Shown here: positions 56,250 through 64,000 of the stretch, piece by piece
How the letters are laid out: each line of letters begins with the position of its first letter
How positions within the stretch are numbered: the first letter of the stretch is position 1
NCBI RefSeq assembly: GCF_900142225.1
Contig: NZ_FRAD01000013.1
Location: 39,617-103,616, forward strand
Length of the DNA stretch: 64,000 bases
Reading direction: 5' to 3'
DNA from: Hathewaya proteolytica DSM 3090
GTDB lineage: Bacteria; Bacillota; Clostridia; Clostridiales; Clostridiaceae
Position numbers and translations under genes: made by a program
The notes under the pieces: generated by a model
Database searches by the model: none
Told to the model about the DNA's origin: nothing
Seen by the model: only the letters and a program-made list of their open reading frames with translations

Positions 56250-57539
56250 TTATTTTAGGTAAGTTACAGTTCCATCAAGATATATATACTGTGCAGACTT
56301 AAGACCAAAGAACATCTTATCCTGAGAAGATGAGACTTTTATAAGGCTGTCCTTAGTGTATTGACTATCCTTGTATAGCCTAAAATTCACCTTTGTACCA
56401 TGACAAGAGAAAATATAATCTCCTGCAGCTATATCTCTGCCCACCTTATACATCCCCGGCGGAATAACTTTTTTTGTTGAGTCAAGTTTTGCAGCAGTCT
56501 TTTCCTCATAAATTTCACAAGCTTCCACCTCAATATACTGGTCTTTCTTCAAAGTAATATACATCTGCCCCATGGCAAAACCATTGTTGTATATGCTATC
56601 CAAAGTACCCGAGCTATTGCTAGTGATTTGAAAATACATCTCTTCCTTATTGACTAATAAATACTCCCCTGCAGGAATATCCTTCCCCACCTTATACATA
56701 CCTTTTATGAACTTATTTTTCTTTATATCTATTTCAGGAGTTTCCTTTGCATGGTACATATCCACACTGTCAACTTCAAAAACCTCATCGTTGTTTAAAG
56801 CAAGATACTTCCTACCAATTATAAAGCCCTCAGCCACCGTAACAGTTGTCCCCTTCTCTACCCTAGAAATCTTATAATAGGACTCACCTTGAGATAGAAA
56901 TAAATACTCTCCCTTTGGAAAGTCCTTTCCAACTATATAGGTTCCTTTTTTTAAAGAAGTAGGCCTAGGCTTTACTTCCTCCCGTATTTTTTCTACAAAG
57001 TTTTTCACATTGTCATCCTGAATTAGGGACAATTCATTTATATTCTTTAAAAGAACCTCTCTATCCGACTCTTCCTTTGTCATCTCGTACTTCTGTTTAC
57101 TGTGCATAACCTTAACTATTAAAACATCTTGAGCTTCATCTAAAGCAGTGCTGTAGGAATTTCTCCAAAAATCCACGGGAAGATCTTTAATTTCCTTTCG
57201 AAGTTTGTTTATGCTCTCTGGAACTGGTTTATTTTTATTTGAACTGATTCCCGTTACAATACTCACCAATATGGGATGCTGCACACTGTCTATTTCTTTA
57301 GAGAACTCACCTATGGCCCAATCAAGCTTTCCTTTAAACTTGCTTAGGGTTGCCCTTGCAGAGTTCACTGATTGCTGAGTTTTTTTCTCCTTACACTCTT
57401 TTACCGCATTATATCCCTCTGCATACAACTTATTAAGCTCAGCCTCCGTAGGCTTGGTAGCCACCGCGAAAACCGCCATATTGTTGAAGAAAATTGTGGC
57501 AACTAAAATCAAACTAGCAATCTTTTTACCCATACTCAC
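56250..57539 (-). CDS. S-layer-type protein with N-terminal domain and three beta repeats
   Basis: Secreted protein of 429 residues. Signal peptide is residues 1-28. Residues 30-195 form the helical S-layer N-terminal domain shared with the proteins at 10859 and 57564, including AIGEFSKEIDSVQHPILVSI. Three repeats of about 70 residues follow, each opening G-x-Y-x-V-G-(K/R)-D-(F/I)-(P/A)-(K/A)-G-(E/D)-Y-(L/I)-(F/L). That motif is common in Firmicute envelope proteins. Start: a GTG seven bases after AAGGGG; an ATG two codons on is an alternative. It lies 24 bases after the larger paralogue, so the two are one operon. Confidence 0.8.
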   Translation of the reverse strand: MSMGKKIASLILVATIFFNNMAVFAVATKPTEAELNKLYAEGYNAVKECKEKKTQQSVNSARATLSKFKGKLDWAIGEFSKEIDSVQHPILVSIVTGISSNKNKPVPESINKLRKEIKDLPVDFWRNSYSTALDEAQDVLIVKVMHSKQKYEMTKEESDREVLLKNINELSLIQDDNVKNFVEKIREEVKPRPTSLKKGTYIVGKDFPKGEYLFLSQGESYYKISRVEKGTTVTVAEGFIIGRKYLALNNDEVFEVDSVDMYHAKETPEIDIKKNKFIKGMYKVGKDIPAGEYLLVNKEEMYFQITSNSSGTLDSIYNNGFAMGQMYITLKKDQYIEVEACEIYEEKTAAKLDSTKKVIPPGMYKVGRDIAAGDYIFSCHGTKVNFRLYKDSQYTKDSLIKVSSSQDKMFFGLKSAQYIYLDGTVTYLK

Positions 57540-57563
57540 ATGTCATCCCCTTATCGTATTTTA

Positions 57564-60527
57564 TTATTTTAAATTACTTCCACTATTCAAAACCACATTT
57601 ACAGATTTAATCATGCCTTTTTTAGTTACAGCATTGATGACAAAGGAACTTCCCGATGCTACCTTGCCACTGGTAGAATATATGCTTATGTTTCCATTTT
57701 CATCGGCAGTAACATTAAATCCTGAGTTAATAGCCCCATCCTTCACATTGGAGATATAGAACCTTACCTCATCAGCACTACAGTTTACATTGTACTGATC
57801 CTTTGACTTAAAGTACAAATTCTTATTTTCACTATTTAAGATATTGCAAGCAGTTCCTACCCTGCCTCCAATTCTATCAGTGCTAAGTTCCACAGTAGAA
57901 TCCGCAAGAATAGAACCATTGTAGTAAACATCTAAAGTTTTTGCCTCTGGATGTGCACTGCTGTATACAACTTCCTGAGTCAATACCTGAACCCCACTAG
58001 ACCCCTCCACTATTATATTAAGGGTAGCCTTGTAGTCCTTTTCATTAGTATCCACAAAAGAAGACTTAAGCTCTCTATAGACATCACCATTATCATCCAC
58101 TGCAAAAGCTATCTTTTGATTGTTTGTGATTCTGGCATCAATAATCAACTTCTGATTGATTTTAACCTTCTCTCCATTCTTTATTCCATGAATTTTTATA
58201 GCCTGATGGTGAGAATTTTGCATAACCACATCGGAACCCGTATACTGCTTATTTATATCTGCCATGACGAACTGTTCTATGCTCTCTGGAATAACAGATT
58301 CCATGTCGAAAACATACTCATCTATCACCTTTCCAGTTAAATTTTCTTTAAGCACTATTTTAAAAGTAGAAGTCCCTTGATTTTCAGCAGCAAACTTCTT
58401 TTTTGATGGGTTATAAGAAACATTGTAATTACTTGCATAAGAAGAATTGCTCACGTTCTGTATCTCCCACAGGGCATTGTTATCATTAAAAATTTCATCA
58501 CCATACTGGTCCGCAAATCGAATCTTTCCATCTATAGAGCAAGATTCTCCCTTTTGTAGTTTCCTATAGAAATCTTCTCTAATGCCTAGAATGGAAGTTG
58601 CCACTGGCTTCTCTTGAACTCTAAAAGTCAGCGTCTGCACCCTACCCGTAGCTGTAACCACAGTAATTATGACATTTTTTGCATTTTCATTTGCTATCAA
58701 CCTAAGACTTAACTTTTTTTCTTTTGCATAATCTATTTTAGATGTAAGAGTGGCATTAGTTGCAGAGATTGTCACTTCCTTGTTGTTGATCCTCAAACAT
58801 GAAGTGCCATTTCCATCCACCACCAACTCATCCGCAGTACTAAGAGTTTTTCCGTACTGATTTACTGCAGCAAAAGGCAAAGTAATCTCACAGCCCGCCT
58901 TTAAATCACTATAAGGTTGTTCCAGTGTAAAGACATCAACCTTGGCACTGTCTAAAACCGTTATCTTGCAATTCGCTGCCACACCATTAGGAGATATAAG
59001 AGTTATGACACAAGTACCAAACATGCCATTTATACCAGTGTTTTCTAGCAAAATGCAAGGTTTTTTGTCCTTAGTCACCACCACTGCCTTGCCATTGGAT
59101 TTTTTAGGTTTTACAATGTTTTCATTTGAGCTGAGCACATTAAAATTTCTAAGTTCATCCTCTGACAACTCATTGCCATATTCATCATTTACAGTAAGAG
59201 GAATATAATAAGTGCTTCCCTTTTCCTTCATATCTGAAAGGTAAATCTCCTTACCATTTAATTTACTATCAGTGCTCTTCACATCACCTAATACTATAGA
59301 GCGAAGGGTTGGTTGTCCTACAACTGTAAAAGTTCTATTGGCTACAAGGCCTGATGGTTGATGAATCACAGTTATGGTAAGCTTACTTCCCACCTTGTAC
59401 TCATTGATATCCTTTATGCTAACAGTGTTTCCAACAATGGAGCTCACCTTTCCCGCAGAACAAGATATAGTAAAATCAGATAAATTAATTCTGCCGGTTA
59501 TATCCTCACCATATTGATTTTCTATACGCATCATGGTAGTCACTAGCTGACCATCAATGCTAGGAGTAGTTGGTGTAGAATCTTTCACCACAGCGTAATC
59601 ATTCAAAAAGTCAATTTTGCTTATCTTCGCTGCCTTTACCACCACATTTTCATCCTTTGCCAACTCTTTATCGGCATAGGACACAAAACAAGAATAAATT
59701 CCATCCTGTAGAACTTGAGGTAACACAATAGTTGCCACATCCTTACCTTGGTTCCACTGAATTTCTCTTGTATTAAGTTTAATGTTTTCCTTTTTAATCT
59801 GAAAAGACACCTTTGCTGTATCCTCCACGGCCTTTGAAAATTTAACCTCTAAGATTCTCTCTCCAGCCGCTCTTAGGGATACCCCTTGAACAGAGTTATT
59901 TTCATTTTCCAGTTGAGACAATCTAAAATCAAATCCTTCTATAACCTTTTTCATATCGTCATTGTGCTTTATCTTAAGCAAATCATTTAAAACAACCCTG
60001 GCAATGGCAATATCCTCTTTATTCTTTGTTTTTTTAGCTTTTTCTAAAGCCAGTTTCCCTTGATTTATGTTGTCCCCCTGAAATTTATCAATGGCAGAAG
60101 ACCAAGCACCTATATAATATGAATTCTCTTCACAACCTGCAAAGCCATTGACATATTCCCTTGCCTTATTAATATCGTCCTGAATCATGGCTTCTTTAAT
60201 ACTTCCATCTTTTTTATATAGTATTCCGTAAAAATCGACAAACAACTTATGTTGTAGAGGATCTAGGGAACCTGACAGAGTTCCTACCAATTGCTTTCTT
60301 AATTTTTCATTATCCTTTAAGGCATTATTCAAATTCCTAATGTTTTTTCTAGCTTCATTGATAGAACTTTGAGTCTTATCATTCTTTGCAATTTCAGTAG
60401 CTCTATAAGCTTTATCGTATAAATCATTTACATCCACATCTGCCCTGACAACTGAGCTGCCCATTAAGTTCACCGTTGAAATGGCAGCTATTAACCCACT
60501 TAATATCTTCGCGTTTTTTCCCTGCAT
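57564..60527 (-). CDS. Large S-layer-type surface protein (SlpA-like)
   Basis: Secreted protein of 987 residues with AGGAGGGA before the ATG. Signal peptide is residues 1-29 (ending VVRA). Residues 30-205 are the helical N-terminal domain (DLYDKAYRATEIAKN ... GTLSGSLDPLQHKLFVDFYG). The rest is a chain of Ig-like beta domains, starting RILEVKFSKAVEDTAKVSFQ and ending VNVVLNSGSNLK. No SLH, LPxTG or CWB2 motif is seen, so anchoring would be by the N-terminal domain or self-assembly. Because of its complete signal plus N-terminal domain it is a good model for what the missing 5' exon of units A-D should look like. Confidence 0.82.
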   Translation of the reverse strand: MQGKNAKILSGLIAAISTVNLMGSSVVRADVDVNDLYDKAYRATEIAKNDKTQSSINEARKNIRNLNNALKDNEKLRKQLVGTLSGSLDPLQHKLFVDFYGILYKKDGSIKEAMIQDDINKAREYVNGFAGCEENSYYIGAWSSAIDKFQGDNINQGKLALEKAKKTKNKEDIAIARVVLNDLLKIKHNDDMKKVIEGFDFRLSQLENENNSVQGVSLRAAGERILEVKFSKAVEDTAKVSFQIKKENIKLNTREIQWNQGKDVATIVLPQVLQDGIYSCFVSYADKELAKDENVVVKAAKISKIDFLNDYAVVKDSTPTTPSIDGQLVTTMMRIENQYGEDITGRINLSDFTISCSAGKVSSIVGNTVSIKDINEYKVGSKLTITVIHQPSGLVANRTFTVVGQPTLRSIVLGDVKSTDSKLNGKEIYLSDMKEKGSTYYIPLTVNDEYGNELSEDELRNFNVLSSNENIVKPKKSNGKAVVVTKDKKPCILLENTGINGMFGTCVITLISPNGVAANCKITVLDSAKVDVFTLEQPYSDLKAGCEITLPFAAVNQYGKTLSTADELVVDGNGTSCLRINNKEVTISATNATLTSKIDYAKEKKLSLRLIANENAKNVIITVVTATGRVQTLTFRVQEKPVATSILGIREDFYRKLQKGESCSIDGKIRFADQYGDEIFNDNNALWEIQNVSNSSYASNYNVSYNPSKKKFAAENQGTSTFKIVLKENLTGKVIDEYVFDMESVIPESIEQFVMADINKQYTGSDVVMQNSHHQAIKIHGIKNGEKVKINQKLIIDARITNNQKIAFAVDDNGDVYRELKSSFVDTNEKDYKATLNIIVEGSSGVQVLTQEVVYSSAHPEAKTLDVYYNGSILADSTVELSTDRIGGRVGTACNILNSENKNLYFKSKDQYNVNCSADEVRFYISNVKDGAINSGFNVTADENGNISIYSTSGKVASGSSFVINAVTKKGMIKSVNVVLNSGSNLK

Positions 60528-61096
60528 AAATTTCCCTCCTAAAGGTATTATATCTAACTTTCATTATATATCTAAAAGTTACATTTTTCAAATTATTACT
60601 GTGTCATCTAAGGATTTCCCACGTAAAAACTAGTAAAAAGTTCATATGTTCAATGTTCTTCCTTACATGTTTAAAACTCACTATATTTTTTATTTTAGCA
60701 TATATGGCAAAATAAATGCTAACGCAAATCCAAATTCAATAGGAATATGTAACATTTTAAAAATATTTCAAAAGAATCGTTCGACAAATTTTGCATTTTA
60801 GGTAAAAAAACCCCTTCAAACACGCATGGATTGGGTATTGTGCAATAATTTGACATGATTTCATTATTTATTTAAAATATATAGACAAATACCAAAGTTT
60901 TTGTTATAATTTGTTTACAAATTATTCCATTGCATAATTTGACATCACAGTGTTACTTTTCTATTAATATATTTTTTTGAAAGTAAGGTGACTCTTTATT
61001 ATGTTTGATGAAAATAAACCGTAATTAAAACCGAAGTTCAGCAAAGCACAACATACTTTTTTTAAAAATAAAATCCTTAGGGGAAGGAGAATAATA
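60528..61096. promoter_or_regulatory. Divergent promoter region of S-layer and sigma-factor genes
   Basis: Contains a good plus-strand promoter, TAGACA (60882-60887), 17 bases, TATAAT (60905-60910). Two near-identical boxes TGCA(A)TAATTTGACAT lie around it, at 60841 and 60931. One precedes and one follows the promoter, so they could be operators or alternative -35 elements. No gene is visible; the leader from the promoter to the sigma gene is about 180 bases. Confidence 0.55.
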
Positions 61097-61789
61097 ATGA
61101 ACGGAAATGTAATCAACGAAAAAGACGAAAAACTTTTCACAAGTAAAGAAGGATCTCTATGTAAGGAAAATATGGGGGAAGGCTCAAAGGATACTAGTTC
61201 TTCAAAGTCAAAAGAGGGTAACTTTAACAATAGATTAGTTATACTTGCGAAACAAGGTGATAGGATTGCTGAGGAAATCCTAGTTGCCAACTTCAAACCT
61301 TTAATCTACAAGGAGCTTCTTAGAATACATCTAAAAAACTACGACTACGACGATCTAGAGCAGATAGGCTACATCGCCGTGCTGCTAGCAATAAAAAAAT
61401 ACGTTCCAAACCCAAGCAAAGGCAACTTCACAGCCTACGTTGCCAAGTGTGTGAGAAACAGGTACTTACAACTACTGAGAAGATATGCTAAATATAATTT
61501 AGAGGACAGTTTAGACAAGCCTTTTGAAGAAAATGGTGGCACTGTACTTGATACTCTCAAGGATAAAGTCTGTTTAGAAGATGATATTATTCTCAACGAA
61601 GACATGACTCATTTATATTTGGCCATCGAAAAACTTCCAGAAAAATACCGTGAAATAATAGTTGAGTGCGTCTTAAAGGATATGTGCATGAAGGACTATG
61701 CCAAGGCTAAAAAGATAGCTTACAGAGTCTTGGTCCAGAGAAAGCATAGAGCCGTAGTCATGTTAAGAGAATTGATGATAGAGGAATAA
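61097..61789 (+). CDS. RNA polymerase sigma-70-family factor
   Basis: Transcription initiation factor of 230 residues. A charged, disordered N-terminus (about 45 residues, rich in Lys/Ser/Glu) precedes region 2. YDYDDLEQIGYIAVLLAIKK (around 90-110) is the core-binding 2.1/2.2 helix and GNFTAYVAKCVRNRYLQLLR the 2.3/2.4 part. A linker leads to region 4 (LPEKYREIIVECVLKDMCMK), whose helix-turn-helix is less regular than in housekeeping factors. GGGAAGGAGAATAATA precedes the ATG. Being next to the S-layer gene and divergent from it, it may control the surface-protein region; target promoters are not identified. Confidence 0.8.
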   Translation: MNGNVINEKDEKLFTSKEGSLCKENMGEGSKDTSSSKSKEGNFNNRLVILAKQGDRIAEEILVANFKPLIYKELLRIHLKNYDYDDLEQIGYIAVLLAIKKYVPNPSKGNFTAYVAKCVRNRYLQLLRRYAKYNLEDSLDKPFEENGGTVLDTLKDKVCLEDDIILNEDMTHLYLAIEKLPEKYREIIVECVLKDMCMKDYAKAKKIAYRVLVQRKHRAVVMLRELMIEE

Positions 61790-61795
61790 CGGCAA

Positions 61796-61828
61796 AAAGG
61801 ATAGCTTGTTTTAGCTATCCTTTTTTAG
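61796..61828 (+). terminator. Terminator of the sigma-factor gene
   Basis: AAAGGATAGCT-TGTTTT-AGCTATCCTTTTTT. Confidence 0.9.
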
Positions 61829-61869
61829 TAATTTTATAGTAGTACATTTAAGCACTAATACAGATTTTT

Positions 61870-64000
61870 TTATTTTATGTTATATACTACTTCCTTCTGC
61901 AAAACCTTCATGGTCTTTAAATCCCATAACATAATTTTAATTTTCATATTTTCTTCGTTAGGAACATCAACTTCTGAGGTTAAAGTAGTTTTGCCATTTA
62001 CCTTCTCACTCTTAATAGAGCTAGCTAACATTTTACCATGCTCGTCATATATACCAATTAATAATGTTACCTCTTCTACACTGTTAGGTAAATCTACATT
62101 TATGCTAACATTGGATTTTTCACCCTTATTAAATTTAATCTCAGGATCAACTTCAACCTCTAGTTTTTTAAACAATTTACTTAAATCCGCCCCAAATATT
62201 CCATTAGCCTCTCTGTTGTAAACAGCCTTTGCATTACCTTCGGCATCTTCAAATATTATGAACTCCGGCTTCCATAGCCCACTATCACTAATCCCCTTAG
62301 AATCACACACATATTTTCCATTCTCGTATTTTAACTCAAGTTCTAAACTTCTGCCATTTAGATCAGAAAACGCTGCGTATGCCTTATTACTGTATTGTTC
62401 CTTTGGAGTTATATATATTTTCCCATTCGATATACTGATTTCCTTTATCATATCTGCATCTTGTTTTGCATAAACAGTATCTTCATTACCATTTCTCTTG
62501 GCAATATGGATTTTAGCTGTACTTCTATCTTTGCTCTCATCTGTTACGAATATTTGCAATCCGTAATTTTTTAAATTCAAGCCTGTAGGTGATCCCCACA
62601 TTGGTGATGTGTAGTCATTACTATCTTTAAATATAGGGTTCATGAATGTATGCATATCCTCAACTTTGTAAGTGCCTGCATCCAATAACCATGATCTGTC
62701 TGGTCTTATACTGAAGGCTGCATCTCTAAGCTGATAGTTTAATCTATCTGGTCCTGAAGACCCATTTGGATATGAATAAGTTATAGGATCTTGATCTGCA
62801 TCTATAACACCTACGGCTACCGCACCCTTATGCGAATTATAATCCTGATCTGTACCGCTTACAAGGTACTTTCCGTTAATATACCACATAATCAATCCTG
62901 TTTCATAGGAAAGACCCTCTGCACCCATATTTATAGTATCCAACCCTTTATCAACCTTTGTACCTGCACCACTACTTCTCCATTCTAATAAATAGTAATG
63001 CTCATATCTCTCTTTGCCATCATTTATACTAAAACCATCAAAATTAAATTTTGTATTTTCACTATCCTCTGCGCCATCTTCAAAAATTATTTTTGAGCCT
63101 TCTTTAATTTTAATTTCATCAAAATATATACCCTTCTCAGGAGTATTGTCATCCGTTCTAAATCTAAATCTTAAGTCAAATTTTTTACCTTTAAACTGAC
63201 TCAAATTAAAAGAAGCATATAGCCATTTTTCATTTGATGTATCAGTAAATCCCCAACCTGGATTTCTATCTAGTATATTTTCTTTATCATGTGACTCTAT
63301 CCAAGGATCTACCTTATCAGTTGTAAGCTCGGTTTCATCTTTTAATGTTACCCACTTATCAGTTCCAACTTCTCTTACTTGAACTGATGCAAAATCAAAG
63401 TACGGGTCTATATCATACCAAGTTTTAAAAGTTAATTTTGCATTGCTATCAGCCGAAAGCTCTATGGGAGTTTTAGTTGTCATGTAGTTTTTTAACTTAT
63501 CACCTTTACCACTAAAGAAACATTGGCTCCCTTCAGTTGGCATTACCACTCTTTCTGCATATTTAGGAAGGTCAATTCTTACAACGTCTTTATTTTTTCC
63601 TTTAAGGGTAGCTTGATCTAGTACAACATCAATTCCTTCTGCCGTAACATCATCTAAGCTTATTTTTTTCATATTTTGCCAATTGGCCGCTCTTTTTCTC
63701 TTTTCAAAATCCTTCTGCAAAAACTCTTTACAGTAAGCACCATAGCTTACAGGCTGTGAGCCTCTTGGGTTACCTGTGTAACTTCCACCCATTATGGACC
63801 AGTTTTCTACAGGTGGTTCTGATTTATTTGTATCATACAAATCTGGAAGCCCTAAAACATATCCAAATTCATGACAAAATAAGTCCAAAGGTAAATCCTG
63901 CTCAAAAATAGTGAAATCCTCAACGAAAAATTCTTTTCCGCTTTTATCTGTTACTTTGTGATTTTTGTTTACTATAGCTTGTTTTTCAGCGGGAGTATAC
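61870..64000 (-). CDS. Immune inhibitor A-type (M6) metalloprotease, 5' end outside window, zinc motif altered
   Basis: Secreted metalloprotease homologue. The frame is open to the window edge, so the signal peptide and propeptide lie outside. FTIFEQDLPLDLFCHEFGYV then LGLPDLYDTN matches the M6 HExxHxxGLPDxYD motif. The second His is replaced by Tyr (TAT codon at 63859-63861), so one zinc ligand is missing. NWSIMGGSYTGN (the Met-turn region) and the MAM-like beta domain (WLYASFNLSQFKGKKFDLRF) are otherwise intact. The C-terminal module ends IKIMLWDLKTMKVLQKEV, as in the other surface proteins. Activity is doubtful unless the residue is a single-base error. Confidence 0.85.
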   Translation of the reverse strand, partial: YTPAEKQAIVNKNHKVTDKSGKEFFVEDFTIFEQDLPLDLFCHEFGYVLGLPDLYDTNKSEPPVENWSIMGGSYTGNPRGSQPVSYGAYCKEFLQKDFEKRKRAANWQNMKKISLDDVTAEGIDVVLDQATLKGKNKDVVRIDLPKYAERVVMPTEGSQCFFSGKGDKLKNYMTTKTPIELSADSNAKLTFKTWYDIDPYFDFASVQVREVGTDKWVTLKDETELTTDKVDPWIESHDKENILDRNPGWGFTDTSNEKWLYASFNLSQFKGKKFDLRFRFRTDDNTPEKGIYFDEIKIKEGSKIIFEDGAEDSENTKFNFDGFSINDGKERYEHYYLLEWRSSGAGTKVDKGLDTINMGAEGLSYETGLIMWYINGKYLVSGTDQDYNSHKGAVAVGVIDADQDPITYSYPNGSSGPDRLNYQLRDAAFSIRPDRSWLLDAGTYKVEDMHTFMNPIFKDSNDYTSPMWGSPTGLNLKNYGLQIFVTDESKDRSTAKIHIAKRNGNEDTVYAKQDADMIKEISISNGKIYITPKEQYSNKAYAAFSDLNGRSLELELKYENGKYVCDSKGISDSGLWKPEFIIFEDAEGNAKAVYNREANGIFGADLSKLFKKLEVEVDPEIKFNKGEKSNVSINVDLPNSVEEVTLLIGIYDEHGKMLASSIKSEKVNGKTTLTSEVDVPNEENMKIKIMLWDLKTMKVLQKEVVYNIK

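Noticed and set aside
60528..61096. Search of the S-layer leader for the missing intron domains I-IV
   Set aside because: No GUGYG-type 5' intron start or recognisable domain I motif seen here or in any other gap of the window.

Overview
The window looks like the chromosome of a low-GC, spore-former-type Firmicute close to Clostridium. The evidence is AT-rich DNA with strong AGGAGG ribosome binding sites, a T-box leader, and SecA2 plus SLAP-domain S-layer export genes. There are also many large secreted S-layer-type, leucine-rich-repeat and subtilase genes, an arrangement I associate with Clostridium tetani and relatives. Almost every gene is on the minus strand. No rRNA, tRNA or CRISPR array was seen.

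Layout. 1-677: IS1595-type transposase, cut by the window edge. 1172-10690: a seven-gene minus-strand operon for a cell-surface polysaccharide (rhamnose reductase, phosphohexomutase, acyltransferase-3, mannose-1-P guanylyltransferase, an MBOAT plus AlgJ/X-like O-acetylation pair, UDP-ManNAc-type dehydrogenase). 10859-11659: a stand-alone S-layer N-terminal-domain protein. 11775-13175: asnA behind an Asn T-box. 13528-18333: sugar-type ABC transporter with a TudS-like protein. 19401-24812: dipeptide/oligopeptide/nickel-type ABC operon. 25172-60527: a long surface-protein region with two large S8 proteases (one frameshifted at an A8 tract), two internalin-like LRR proteins, one BspA-like LRR protein, two S-layer-type proteins, a helical-repeat protein, and the SecA2/SLAP export module. 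61097-61789: a sigma-70-family factor. 61870-64000: an M6 immune-inhibitor-A-type protease whose HExxH reads HEFGY.

The standout observation is in the surface-protein region. Four minus-strand units (starting near 54440, 48362, 39120 and 33303) share one architecture. Each has a -10 promoter box and a covarying hairpin with a CUUCCC(C)AAU element. These are followed by a conserved UUACCGAUGG, a canonical 34-nt group II intron domain V (CGC triad, GAAA loop, AC bulge), a long domain-VI-like stem, and then a coding region. The coding regions all open in the same phase with S-(E/D) but have no signal peptide, and in three of four no usable start codon. They look like alternative 3' exons of a split surface-protein gene. 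Each unit is cut off from upstream transcription by a terminator or a divergent gene. No 5' exon or intron domains I-III are in the window. The simplest reading is a set of independently transcribed 3' half-introns and 3' exons that would have to be trans-spliced to a 5' exon elsewhere. The alternative is a very long cis alternative-splicing locus, an extension of what was reported for C. tetani. The exported products would be served by the nearby SecA2/SLAP machinery.

A second family of short repeats (core GCTGTGTT...CAGTGGTGGA) is scattered through intergenic regions and sits inside the domain-VI region of three of the four half-introns.
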